Positions 1-11,181 of a stretch of DNA of 64,000 nt are shown one piece after another (position 1 is the first letter of the stretch; every line of letters starts with the position of its first letter). Source of the stretch: Pseudoscleropodium purum (taxonomy: Eukaryota > Streptophyta > Bryopsida > Hypnales > Brachytheciaceae); the NCBI GenBank assembly GCA_963969395.1, contig OZ017801.1, forward strand, positions 12,715,611 through 12,779,610, written 5' to 3'. The notes under the pieces are model-generated. The model searched no databases. It was not told the origin of the DNA and worked only from the letters and a program-made list of their open reading frames with translations. The position numbers and the translations under genes were made by a program.

Positions 1-892
1 ATCTCTGTTCTCCAGTGAGATCTCCACTTTGTTTTCCGTCATATTGTCTCTCTGGCATTCTCTGATAGCCTCGATTGAGGGGGTTTGCGTGAATGTTTCT
101 TTGTTGGACCTGAGAGGGAGTTCACGTGGAGGGGAGCTGCTCCTCGATGTGGTCTACTCCCATTTGTGTCCTGCCTTGTCTCTGCAGCAGATTTTACGTC
201 GTTCTTTCGCCGGCTTCTGTGTGAGTCTCCTCCTGTATCCTCCGATCCCGCCGAGATCTGAGCCTGAGATAGGGAAAGGGTGGAATTTTGTGTGAGAGTT
301 TGATCAGGTCGGGTGTGTGGGTTGCCCAAGCTCCGAGAACATGAGGCCACTGGCTGAACGCGCTGTCCGTCTACCTCCTGACCGGAAGCACCTCGTTCTG
401 TATCTCTGGAGCCTCGAGTTGCTAGGGAGGGGCGATGTCTAAATGCCTTCTGGGCCTCCCCTGGGACCTGAATCTGTGAGCTCTAGACCTGTGTGATCAA
501 TCTAGATGCGCATCTTCCTTCCTTCTCCAAAGATTCTCTCCTGATAAGGGGTGTTGTGGGGGCTTTCGATTTGAAGGCGAAAGATTCCTATCGTCTCCTG
601 CACTCCACACCCTCATCCACATCCCTGGGTTGCATTAAGGGCTGCATCTTGGACTCGGACTGTGTGGTGTGTGTACCTGGAGTGTTTCCCTGTGGAAGCG
701 TCCTGTCTACCTCCTGACCAAGTGTGCCACAGGGTAGAACGGGCTTAGGTTTCCGCCGAGCTTGTGATGCAGCGTTTGATTCTTTTGCGGCATTCTGCTC
801 TAACGGAAGGTCAATGTCCATCCTGATCTCTTCTCTTGGACCTGAAGCGTAACCTGCGAGGCCGGAGCTATCTGCGGGAGCTGCCTTCTGCA
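1..892 (-). pseudogene. Probable LINE ORF1 tail, frame-broken
   Basis: This stretch lies directly downstream of the zinc-knuckle ORF on the minus strand. It has two open stretches in other frames, at 588-896 and 39-350. Both are hydrophilic and rich in Arg, Ser, Gln and Pro, like the low-complexity C-terminal tails of plant LINE ORF1 proteins. The first overlaps the end of the zinc-knuckle ORF in a stop-start overlap. I infer that the tail is frameshifted or that this is the ORF1-ORF2 linker. The endonuclease/reverse-transcriptase ORF2 expected next would lie before base 1. No catalytic motif is visible, so this could also be unrelated sequence. Confidence 0.35.
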
Positions 893-1984
893 TCATCTCG
901 TCTGTTGGGATCTGTGGGACCCTCGGCAGCTGAACTCCGGGGACTTAGTCTTATGAGAGATCTGGGCTACCTGTCTCCCTGGGATTGGTGTCTGACCCGG
1001 ACTTCCTTTCCTGATCTGTTGGGTGTCGGTGTGAATGTCCTTGTTTGTCTTTGCTTGCCATTGGGTCTTGTCTTTAGCTCCTTGCTGCTTCTTCTTTTTC
1101 CGTTTGGACTTAATTAGCTGAAACCCGTCTTTGTCCCTTTGCTTTGTTTCTCCTTCTGGAACGACCTGCTGTCTACCCTGCTTTGCTGAGCCAGCTGAGG
1201 GCTTGTTGGAAGGGCATCTGGAAACTGGGTGTCCAAACTTCCTGCATCTGTTGCATTGGTCTGGAAGCCCCGAGTAACTGACTTCCTGGCTGACGGGGGT
1301 TAATCCTCCTGATTCATCTGGAAGGTGTAACAGAATGCTACCTGGTAGCTTGGATATATCTATTACCCTAACTGTGATCAGGGGCCCCCCTGGACGCTTG
1401 AGGGCAACTTCCTTGGTTTCCACCATCAGAATTTCTCTTAACTTGGCTGCGAGTGTTTGCAACCAAGCTTCTGCCGATAGTACAGGGTCCAGCCCTGGGA
1501 ACTGGACTCTTATTATATAACCTGTTTTGAGTGAGGAGAATGAGCTCTCCGTGGTGAAGTCTTTCTGCCATGAAAAGAGCTGGAGCGCTCTCCCCTCTCC
1601 GGAGACATTCCTACGAGTGACCGCGGTCATCGCGTCCTCTTTAGTTTTAAACTCGGCTCTGAAAAAGCCTCTGGCCAAATTCTGAACTGAGATTAGAGTG
1701 TCACCGAAGCTTTGTTTCAGGATTTTGGCAATAACTGTGTATCCTGGGGATTGCCCGACAGATCTGCCCAAAACCAGCTTGCCATGAAGTTCTTGTTGGG
1801 CAGTGAGGATGCTCTGGGCTTGCTCCGGTGTGAATTGGAAATCCAGGGACCAATCCTTATCTATGATAGGGTGTTCTGGAGCCAGGTTTCCCTCCTTTTC
1901 AGGAGCTAACCTCTGTTCTGTGGCCGTAGCCATCCAGCCCTCTCCCACATCCTCTGGGAGGGCTAAGATCTGTTCATTCTCCAT
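893..1984 (-). CDS. LINE ORF1-like protein, DUF4283 plus CCHC zinc knuckle
   Basis: This is a 363-residue ORF starting at an ATG at 1984. Residues about 45-145 resemble the plant DUF4283 domain, with the hallmark segment around GFFRAEFKTKEDA at about residues 106-118. A CX2CX4HX4C zinc knuckle follows, with Cys244, Cys247, His252 and Cys257. The C-terminal 100 residues are Lys/Arg/Gln-rich, including a run of lysines near residue 295. This is the usual order in the gag-like ORF1 of plant L1-type LINEs, whose product binds the element RNA. It is intact over its conserved part, so the copy may be fairly young. No neighbouring host gene is linked to it. Alternatively it is a stand-alone domesticated DUF4283 gene; ORF2 to the left would decide. 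Confidence 0.75.
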   Translation of the reverse strand: MENEQILALPEDVGEGWMATATEQRLAPEKEGNLAPEHPIIDKDWSLDFQFTPEQAQSILTAQQELHGKLVLGRSVGQSPGYTVIAKILKQSFGDTLISVQNLARGFFRAEFKTKEDAMTAVTRRNVSGEGRALQLFSWQKDFTTESSFSSLKTGYIIRVQFPGLDPVLSAEAWLQTLAAKLREILMVETKEVALKRPGGPLITVRVIDISKLPGSILLHLPDESGGLTPVSQEVSYSGLPDQCNRCRKFGHPVSRCPSNKPSAGSAKQGRQQVVPEGETKQRDKDGFQLIKSKRKKKKQQGAKDKTQWQAKTNKDIHTDTQQIRKGSPGQTPIPGRQVAQISHKTKSPEFSCRGSHRSQQTR

Positions 1985-4610
1985 ACCAGCTTGAAATACG
2001 AAACCCTATCTGTGAATACCTAAAACGTGCGAGTGACGGCGGATCGCCCAAACAAGCGAGCCTGATGTCTTAATACTTAATGCAAGTACTATAGCACAGC
2101 TAAAGTATCACTGACAGACCTGATCCAACAGATATGTGAACGTCCTCTATTTGCAAAGATCGACTGAAACTTTAACCCTAACCCTAATGCTGAGAGTCCA
2201 GAGAAGAGGATTGAGTTCCGATCAATCTGGCTGAGCGAGCCTCTTACGATTCCGCTCAACCAGAGATGCGAAACCCTGACCCAACGCAATATGCACAAGG
2301 AAGTTTCCGACAGTAGGTGGCAACTACCGCTAAAACCCTCGCTTTTTTACAAAACTCCTCCAAAACGACACATACAGCTCTCTAACCGATCCTCAGACAC
2401 ACGCAAGCACCAATCCGGTGTGAGCGCCTGGGAAATCTGGTCCGAAAACCTGTGAAAATCGAAATTGGGGAAGATGCGCCCTCTCCGTGATTTCCGGAAA
2501 CCCTAGGGGGAAAGGTGAGAATGATGATGGTAACTCTCCCTATGCAGTCCCTTGTTGTTCAGAAATTTGAGATCCATTTCACACACAAACTTCAGACACG
2601 GTAACCACAATTAAGACAACCGCAAAACTCCCTCCCAAAATCGGTCCAGAGAGAGATGATCCTCGAAGACATGAAGAAAGCAATACTCTTTTTCGTGATT
2701 TCAAGTTCTTCATCGCCATCGCCTTGCGCAGCTGTAATTAAACTACTGACCTTCACAGCTATGAGTCAAGCGTTTCCAAGTCACATAAGCTCGCTGCGCA
2801 AGCGAGATAGACCGAAATCAAACAGAATGGTAAACCTATCAATCGAACATCGCACACAGCAATGCGCAGAAAGAAGAAACCGTCATCATCTGACCTGATG
2901 CAAGGCTTCTGCACTCCTAGTCTCATGGAGAGTTCCGAGATTTATAAGTTGATTAGAAGTGCCCGACAATTTTCAAGCCGAGCTAACACTCCATGATGTC
3001 GTTGTTCCAATCCACTCTCTCGAATCTCACGTCTCCAAGGATAAAATCTGTCGTTGCATTCTCTATCTCGGTTACGGTTAGTTTAGGGTCAGAGATGCGA
3101 ACGAGGTATACAAATCATGTGTGGAATCGAAGACTCATTCAAAGCAGACCACCCCGCAAGCGTGAGTTCATGATGCGGATTCGATCAACAGGCTCATTTT
3201 GTGTGGGGTTCTTCGTCTTTCGTCAACCCGCGAGTGCGAGTTCTGTCACTTGAATAATCCCACTCCCAGAATGACTCCTAAACCAACAACTATCCCCGCA
3301 ATCAGCACAGGCAGCTGACAGCTCTTCAGACTCACAGACACTCGCCGACACTTCTAAGAAAAACGGATGCCCTCCGCAAGAATCCCAAAGTTTGGAATTG
3401 TACGTGTGCAGGACGAAGCCCCCAAAACATGGCCCTCGACCGCTGAGCTTGCTTCCATGCTTCTCACGGTGTGTTGAATGTTTGTAGTAGTAAACGGCAC
3501 GCATGTGCTCTGTGGATTTCGACGTTCCTGGTGTGTGGATTCGAAATTGTATTCTGCTGCTTGCTGCGCCGTAGCTTCGTATTTTCTACAAGGAGTGGTG
3601 AATGTTATTTTCCCGGCAATTCTCTGCCACTCTCCAGGTTCCTCCAAGGTTATGGCGTCAGAAAACTCAGAACAGGTCCTGTTTCATCTGCATTCGATTA
3701 CTATTCTATCTGATGTACTGTCGTCATCTGCACATCCAGATGGGATTTTGACCACTAACTTATAGTGCGTCCCTTAAGGATGGTTTTGAAGTTCCCGCAA
3801 GGTGAAAAATCTGTGCACGCCGGGTTCACACACTAGCACAATATTTGGGGAGAACTGCCGGTTAGTCATTTGTTAGCCGTTGGAATTGGGAAAAACCCCG
3901 GTTGCAATTTGAAAACATTGGGAAAAAATGATGAAAAAATCTGTAAAATTTCTATTTGGAGTAAAAACTAGAGAAAAAAACGGACTCGGAATTTGAAAAA
4001 CCGGTTCAATTATGTGGGAATTGAAGGAAAATAGGTGGTAAAACTCAAAATTTATCCCTGGCATGAGCAGTTTCCAGAGCCCAGGAATTCCACATGCAGC
4101 TGAATCAACACTCAGGTGGTGTACAGTGCTGTTCTGTACAGGCAGTCTTTGGCCATGCCATCCTCTTGCGGAACAGAGTGGACTTTCACACTCTATCGAA
4201 CACCAGGGTCGGCCACCGCAAGCAGGTTCTATAAGCAAGGGTTTTGTTTGCTGCGGAAACCCAATTGTATTGAACCTTAGTGCGCGTGTGTTGCGACCAA
4301 TTTCTATAGTGCAAGGATTTAGGGGTTTGCAGGGGCTCTGGAGGTGAAGGATCCATCCAGCTCAAGTAAGTTAATTAACGTCCAGGAGAGCTTATTTAAC
4401 AAGGAGCCCATTCGGTGGAAGTATTTTCTTCACCTCAACTTTCGTTTCCACGTTTTTGATTAATCAGTCTGGCATTGCACAGTGTGATTAGTGGTTGAAC
4501 GATCGATCGATGGCGTTTGAGACGATGCATCAGCTAGTGCAGTTGCTAACGAATCGACAGAAGAAAGTTCCATTTTGTGTAATGTAGCTCTGGACCGAAA
4601 GGGAGCTAGC
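1985..4610. other. Intergenic, no gene recognised
   Basis: The part next to the LINE ORF (about 1985-2500) may be the 5' untranslated region of the element. A two-unit telomere-like motif AACCCTAACCCTAA lies at 2174-2187. Several ORFs of 60-120 codons occur on both strands (for example minus 3354-3647 and minus 3873-4238), but none shows a domain, transmembrane pattern or repeat that I recognise. The base composition of 2.5-3.7 kb is more balanced than the AT-rich DNA further on. Confidence 0.5.
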
Positions 4611-5020
4611 TAGGAGGCTTTGATTTGACGAAAAACTTAACTGCATACATTGCAGTGAATGTTAGGAAGTTTGAGTTGGAGCTTACTTGAAACGGCGTGG
4701 CTCGGTGATCCAGGAGAAGAGCCTCTTGTGGCGTTGCTGCTTGTTCATACCAACGGAAGTGACGCGCAACAACACAACAAGGCATGTGGTGGAGCTCTAC
4801 ATCACCCACACCAATCTCTGAGGAAGATAAGTTTAAATCAACAGGTATCTTTTGTTGGCTCTGGGTTGAAGGGGGGAGGAGGCTTTGATTCGATAAAAAC
4901 TACATTCATACTCAATGAGAGGAGGTTTGAGGAGGACTTTACTTGATACTTGAAACTCGAGTCAGCGCTGCTGGTACAGAGCCTCTTGTTGCGTTGCTGG
5001 TTGTTGATGTTTATACCAAT
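4611..5020 (+). repeat. Degenerate direct duplication of about 150 bp
   Basis: The segments at about 4611-4745 and 4872-5010 align in the same orientation. Both begin with GGAGGCTTTGATT, pass a GAGGTTTGAG-like stretch and a TTACTTGA motif, and end with AGAGCCTCTTGTTGCGTTGCT or its close variant. The first unit is followed by a short LRR-gene fragment. Confidence 0.55.
4757..4830 (+). pseudogene. LRR receptor fragment
   Basis: Reading the frame that includes RNNTTRHVVELYITHTNL gives a peptide that matches the segment NTRTRHVVELNMTNTNLRGS of the LRR pseudogene at about 6220-6290. The fragment has an in-frame stop just after the THTNL segment. The DNA also matches over about 55 bases (CATGTGGTGGAGCT and ACACCAATCT blocks). 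It is therefore a relic of a second copy of the same LRR gene family. Confidence 0.65.
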
Positions 5021-5921
5021 GTGGATTGTTAATTCTTGAGGCTTTTGTTGAAATGTGGACATTAGGACTGTTTCCTTGCATTGTTGTAACTTTTGTTTTG
5101 CACAGCCTACATCGACTCATCTGCCTTGAAAGTCAGATTTAAGACAACTGCATGTTCAACTTGTGACAACGATGGACGAGCTTGCATCTTTTCAGGCGAG
5201 CCCCCTCATCCCTTGAGTATTTACAGATTTTCAAGTTTTCTTGGTCTCTTTCTTTCTGGTCCCCTACAGCGTACAAATGACTTAGTGCCACTTAGATTGC
5301 ACAGGTCAAATCCACATCATTGACATAAGAACGAAGCCATACACCTAAATTGACTCAAGAACCATATATTATTCATTTGACCGTTTTTGTCCCATGGCCG
5401 GCGACTGTATACTAGTCCAGGAGACGAGTGAGCAGGAAGAGATGATACTCGCATGGCTCTTAGAGGCATGCGGCAAAACATCTGAGAGAGCAAGGTTTCA
5501 AGCTCCCTATTGAGATCTTTCAGATATATTGAACCCTTGTTACCTCAATTGTGTCAATAAGTTAGGTGTCAAATGCAGTGAAATACATTTTAATTAAGCT
5601 TGTAAGCTCAACCCAAATGCACGTAATATCTGTTCGATCGACTTTAAGTTTCTTGCTTGAATCCGCGCTATCTCAAGTGACCGTCAGATGGAATTGACCT
5701 CGTCATCACGTCTTCCAGTCCAACATTGGTTTTCAGCAAGCTCGAGCTATGAAATCCACTTCTGTCCTACCGATCGCAGAGCTTATTAATGCCCATGCTG
5801 AATTCAAAGTAAGCATCCGCTGTCGTTGCTGAATTCACGCTGTGCGCTAATACCTGACAGTGGTTGCATCCTATCACAGGGCCGTCCCCCCCACCCAACA
5901 TGAGAACGCCCAGGAGACTAG
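5021..5921. other. Intergenic upstream of the LRR pseudogene
   Basis: No ORF or motif here can be supported. It would contain the promoter and 5' untranslated region of the LRR gene, but I see no convincing TATA box at a fixed distance from the start. Confidence 0.4.
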
Positions 5922-7946
5922 ATGTCAAAGAGCAAACCTCCAGCCTCAAGAATGGCGCAGCGTGGATGTTCCCATTCCTATCTCACAGTGCCATGGATTC
6001 TTTTGTTGCCCTTTCTTTTGGTCACAAGACTACCTGCAGGAGCATGTTTTCCAGACCTCAGTCCAAAACAGCCAGAACCAGATCCAGAAGATCAATTCAC
6101 ACTAATTCGGGAGAACCCGAAATCTTACTTTCCATCAAGCAAATCCTCGACCCCTTCTCATCTCTCTCCTTCTGGAACAAAAACAACGCCGTGAATTACT
6201 GCACTTGGCATGGCGTGGTGTGCAACACCAGAACCAGACATGTGGTGGAGCTTAACATGACCAACACCAATCTAAGAGGAAGCATCCCGAGCTTCCTTTG
6301 CAACCTCACTCACCTGGGAAACATCAGTCTCTCATACACAAATCTCACAGGAAACTTGCCACCGGAGCTTAGCTTATGCAGACACCTTGACTACTTGCAC
6401 CTGGACCTCAACCAGCTGACGGGAGCGCTTCCGAAGGAACTAGGCCAGTTGCAGAAGCTTCGGGACCTTTATGTCTACAACAACAATCTTACTGAAGAGA
6501 TTCCGGTGGAGTTAGGGAACTGCTCCAGGCTTACAGCGCTCAACTTGGAATATAACGTGCTTTCTGGACCCATTCCTGGGTCGTTAGGAAACTGCACTGA
6601 GCTCGCTTGGTTTAAGATGACTAATAACACATTGAATGGGACGTTACCTGATGAGCTTGGGAAGTCGAAGAAGTTGCGAGGGCTGTATCTAGCGAACAAC
6701 GAACTCGAGGGTAGTGTACCTGAATCTTTTGGTGGATTGGAAAGCCTGAGTCACTTGTATTTGTATGGGAACCGATTTAGCGTGCCCTGCCAGATTTGTT
6801 CACCAATTTGCAGGCTCTTCGGCATGTGGATCTCATAGGAAACGACTTCACGGGCAGGATCCCGACTTCTCTAGGAGAGTGCTAAAAGCTTGCGCTGTTG
6901 CACCTCACGGACAATAGCTTCAGTGGGGAGGTTCCGAGGTCGCTAAGCAATTGCACTAATCTTGTGTACCTCGACTTGAAGCAGAACAAGCTTTCGGGCG
7001 CCATACCTGGCGAGATTGGGGGGACACAGAAAAATTTATCCGTGGTTGACTTCCGAGAGAATTTGCTCACAGGGGAAGTTCCATTCACGTTTCTCAACAC
7101 CAGTACTTTGTTATACGTCGATTTCAGCAGCAATTCTATTTCAGGAGCTTTACCAGAGTCCAACAGGGAGCCTTTTCTTCCGCTTCTTCGTGTGCTGAGC
7201 CTCTCTACCAACAGCCTGACTGGACCATTTCCTTCATGGATATGGAAACTCTCCGCAATTCAAATTCTAGACTTGGCGTCTAATGAATTCACAGGCACTA
7301 TTGCAAGAAATCTCTCTAGTCTCACAGCTTTGACGAAACCCTCAAACCAGTCTTCTTTGGAGGGAGCCTTACGACCTAATGGAGGATACCCATTAACAGT
7401 GAAAAACGGTTCCTACATTTACAACTTGCTGACGAAGTCGGTGACAGTGATAGACTTGTCCAACAACAGCATTGAAGGGCATTTACCCTCTGATTTTGGA
7501 AGCTTAGAAGCGCTCTACAGCTTGAGCTTGTCGAACAGCCACTTGACAGGGACTATCCCAAGTAGTCTGTCTCTGATGAGGCAGCTGGAGAGTTTGAATC
7601 TCGCATACAATAAGCTCACCGGGCCTATTCCTCCGGAGCTTGGAAACTTGATCAGTTAAACTCCTTGTCACTGGCGTGGAATGATTTGTCGGGGGAGATT
7701 CCGAGTACTAATGCCTTCAACTTTAAGAACGGACTCTCCAGCTTTGTAGTGAATCCGCTCTTGTGTGGCGTACCTTTAGATGCTTGCCCAAGTGGGAGTC
7801 ACACGAATACTCTTTTTTCGGATGTGGTGAGGAGTCCTGGTGGTGGGGTTTGCGGTGGTAAGGATGATGGTTTCGCTGTGGCAACCGGCTCGGGGGGTCG
7901 TTTTTCACAAGAAGGAGCGGGGCCGAGTTCAAGGACTCTACTTTGA
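5922..7946 (+). pseudogene. LRR receptor-like protein/kinase ectodomain, broken
   Basis: The conserved frame starts at 5922 or, better, at the ATG at 5952, which begins a clear signal peptide (hydrophobic core WILLLPFLLV). The reading frame then shifts at about 6111-6120 into the LRR N-terminal cap, with a CTWHGVVC motif at about 6200. A series of plant-type LRRs (LxxLxxLxLxxNxLxGxIP) runs to about 7655. An island-like insertion lies near 7370-7440 (LTVKNGSYIYNLL), as in RLP and PSK/brassinosteroid-receptor-type proteins. A second frameshift lies near 6780-6790, a TAA stop at 6883-6885 and a third frameshift near 7645-7655. The C-terminal cap with LLCGVPLDAC is present, but no transmembrane helix or kinase domain follows. 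The family normally acts as plasma-membrane receptors. With three shifts and a stop this copy is not functional, unless the breaks are assembly errors. Confidence 0.85.
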
Positions 7947-9689
7947 TGCAGCAAATCATTTAAATTACGTCAGTGCGCAAAGGACTTAAGCTGGTGGAGG
8001 ATAGTGTCTGAATCCGTGGACGTCGACTGACCTGGATTGTAATGGTAGCTAACTCGGCCCCAAAATTTTTGTTGAAGATGTTGTGTGCATCACTTAATTT
8101 GCGTTATATCATGCATGAGGAGTGTGATTTGGGGGCATGCAAAGAGCTGTGGAGCTTTTGCAGGACAAGAGACGATCATGGAATGGACATCGAGATCTTT
8201 GGATGTGGATGAGATCAAATTCCATTCAATACGTATGGACGACTTTCTTTCTCGATTTCAAAGCGCGAGGCCACTTTTGCAGTGCAATATCAGTGAGGCT
8301 TGTTTCCACTGTATGGATAGTACCACTTAGGGATCTTGAATTCTAGAGAATTGAGAGCATATCATCAGTGCTAATTTTTGTGTTTTATTTGAGTGTTTAT
8401 TGTTTGAAAAATGTAAAGTTCAGTTAGGTTTTGTACAATTTTGAATTTAGAACTTCAGAAATTATTATCTCTATCAATTGAACTAGCCAGTAAATCATTG
8501 GTTTTTTGGCACATAATGCTAGAGAGGATTTCTATTATTTCTACTCAGTATTTAGCGCATGGTTCACAGGAAAGAATGTGTCAATTTTTATTGAAAAATA
8601 CCTTGAATTTTTTTAGTCAAAACAAAAAAGCGTGTTCTGATCAAATCTCGCACAATGATTCCAATTTTCCAATTTATAACAAAAATTCTAAAGTTTGAAA
8701 TGGGGTTGCATGACTTTCTTCATGGTCCTGTGCAGTCACAGGGAGAAAAGGTCAGTGAAGAACGATTCGAGCTACTTATCCTTGCGCACCCAGTCCCCGA
8801 CTCTTAATTTGCCCTGCGCCACGACCTTCCATGCGTCGCATTAATTAGACTGCGAAAATCTTCTTTTGAAATCTATCCTGAGAACTCGATCCTAGTTTTT
8901 ACGGAAGTAAAGTCAGCAATGACTACCAAATCACGAACCTGGAATGCATCCCTGCGCGAAGCCCTGAAAAAATGCAAAATACACTCGAAGTTAACTCGAA
9001 GTTCCGTGCACTGAAATCTTAAACTCCCCGCAATTCCGACTTCACTACACAGACAGCTATTCAAAGTATTCGTCTTTCGGTCACTCGGCGACTTTTGTCG
9101 TGTTTTGTAGCTGGGCTGATACAAAAATTAAATTATAATGTTGTGAAATTTGGATTTTGGTATATAGCGCTTGCAATTGTTACACTTAGTTGAAATATAG
9201 GGCTTTTCCTAATTTCGAGATGCATTACGAAGGAAACTTGACAGGCTTCATTTCCTTAATTAAAATATAACATGACCAGCTGGTAAGAGAGCTGCACGCA
9301 TCCATCGAGTGGGAAAGGGGTTAATTAGGGCATATTACACCAACGGAATTACAGACAAGGTGACAAGGTTGTGGGTAACATTAAACTTCCCATTCATTTT
9401 TGAACATTAATCTTAGGAAAATCTTACCAGATTTTGGATCCTTTTCATTTCCTAAAGCTGGTGATTTAGATAGCTATGAATGATGCTCCAAGGCATGCTC
9501 AGAGAGTTCAGGAAACTCTGGACTCATGTCACGGAGTTGGGAATGATGGGAGGAACATGACGAAGACGTTGGAAATCCTAGGCAACCCCTTCAAGACTTA
9601 AAACGAAAAGATGAAACACGGTGTAAAGTATGACAATAAGAAATTCAGAAGTGTGTATCAATAGTGAACAGATCGAACCAGAATTAGAT
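7947..9689. other. Intergenic, no gene recognised
   Basis: This is moderately AT-rich sequence. The ORFs here (for example 8085-8330 and minus 8873-9124) have no recognisable domain and look like chance reading frames. The right boundary at 9689/9690 is the point where homology to the ERF upstream block begins abruptly. Confidence 0.4.
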
Positions 9690-9960
9690 CCTTGATCGAA
9701 TTGCGGACTTGTTCAGATTGCTGACTTGTTCAGATTACTGACTTGTTCATCATTCGGATTGAGAACTCAAGCTCAATGGCAAGGAATGGGTTTCTGCGGG
9801 GTTTGTATATAAAGGGGGGAGAGGAGCACCGTGAAATTCCCAAGGAAAGCTCCGAATGGACGAGTAAACGTACGGCGTTCCCTATTTCCGGACATTCTGT
9901 AGGACCCGCCCTCGCCATAGCCAGAACTGAACGCGCCAGAGATTGCGCACATGTTTCTTA
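9690..9960 (-). promoter_or_regulatory. Orphan ERF promoter and 5' UTR without its gene
   Basis: The sequence is closely similar to the promoter/5' UTR regions of ERF1 and ERF2, including the TATA box (TATATAAA on the plus strand at 9806-9813, read on minus). It also has three units of the GACTTGTTCAGATT repeat. In the intact genes the coding sequence follows about 45 bases after the breakpoint. Here unrelated sequence starts at 9689, so the ERF coding region has been deleted or was never copied. Any transcript would run left into non-coding DNA. Confidence 0.8.
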
Positions 9961-10374
9961 AGCTCGTGGGCCTCCGAGTGAGAGCGCCATGTCAGAGGCT
10001 GCGACCCCTTGTGGCCCGCCACATCACGGGTTTCGTTGGTTGTTGCGGGAATGCGAGGTCGAGTGGCCGCATACCGCCCGGATCTGCTGAGGGAGCAATT
10101 CCCGGAGGCCAAAGAGGCATAATTTCGTTATTCTGGAGCTCAAGGATGCCTCGCAGCGAACTTCGGAGACAAAACGCGCCTCCAACTTCTTTCGGTTTGT
10201 CTTTTGTTTGCTTGCTTGTTCGTTTTCGGCACAAAGGAATTGAAAGCGGCCTTCGCTTTTGTTTTGCTCTGAAAGTGGAGTTGATACTCAGCGTTGAATT
10301 GTTATTTTCTGGTTTGTTCCGATACACGCTCGCTGAATTGCAGGTCGGTCATAAGAACCATTATGAAGTACTAA

Positions 10375-10769
10375 GAGCATCCCCCCCAGGGGGCTCCCGT
10401 ATCCCTATCCGGATGAGTTTCATCCGGATAGGGAAGAAACCCCCCACCAGCATGCTCTATCTGCATAATTTTGGGGATGGGGTCCCCAATCCTCACAATT
10501 GGCCTTCAGATAGGGAAGTGACTGTCTGGTAAACCCTATTCTTTCTTTAGTATAAAGCAATGTGTTCAGTAAATGGGGATGTTTTTTTATCATGATTTTG
10601 TGACAGCTTTGGCATGTTGCCGGGTAACTTCATAACTGATTTTACTGCAGTTTGGGGAAAGCAAGCTGTCTGCGGAAGGACTAGTGGGGGGTAGCTTCTG
10701 TATTCATGTGTGTCTAGATGACTCTGGACGTATCTAGATAGGAATACAGAAATGCTGGTGGGGATGCTC
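10375..10769. mobile_element. Harbinger/Tourist-like MITE with TAA target duplication
   Basis: The ends are GAGCATCC and GGATGCTC, flanked by TAA at 10372-10374 and 10770-10772. The paralogous sites at about 27.16 kb and 37.99 kb are empty and read GAAGCACTAATCCATG without any insert. The element contains a perfect hairpin at 10403-10433 (14-bp stem, 3-base loop). It has no coding capacity. The 3-bp TWA-type duplication is the signature of the PIF/Harbinger superfamily. Confidence 0.75.
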
Positions 10770-10772
10770 TAA

Positions 10773-11181
10773 TAGCATCACCACTGGACTTGCAAAATGC
10801 AGAGGATTGTTGGTTGGCAAAATGCTGCTCCATCTTCTTTGCAAGCCGGGTTTTTGAGTGCATCCCACCCATGACTTGTTTGCAAGTTGAATGTCAATGA
10901 AACGAACTGATTCGGAATTGGGGTTTAGACTTCGAATGAAGTATAGCCATGTTGGGGAAGTGTCACTACAAGTGCCACAACAAGTGGAATTGCTTTGTCT
11001 CGTTATATTTGCAAGCTGCGAGCTAGGCCAAGTTTTGAATGGCATAATGATTCTTTTGCCAGCCGAAGCTCACTTTGCCAGTCGGCTACTAATGTAGTCA
11101 TCCGTTTTGTCAAATAGGTGGGGCAATTTTGGCAACCTTTCTTTGCAAGTCATCTGTTTCCTAAGAGGTGTGGAGATGCTC
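10773..11181. mobile_element. Second Harbinger-like MITE, adjacent to the first
   Basis: It starts with TAGCATCACCAC, a one-base variant of the GAGCATC end, and finishes with GATGCTC followed by TAA at 11182-11184. It shares the TAA at 10770-10772 with its left neighbour. The interior resembles elements at 42833 and 45409 (blocks such as GATGACTTGCAAA and TGCAAAATGCAG). Together with the first MITE it makes up the whole extra 0.8 kb relative to the empty paralogous sites. Confidence 0.7.

Noticed and set aside
2174..2187. Telomere-like AACCCTAACCCTAA
   Set aside because: Only two units and not the plant heptamer in tandem; most likely chance or a promoter-type motif.
9951..10532. ORF beginning MFLKLVGLRV, repeated at 21106, 27589 (minus) and 37601
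   Set aside because: The frames end at different places, one copy is cut by a deletion, and one runs into a MITE. The segment is upstream non-coding DNA of the ERF genes.
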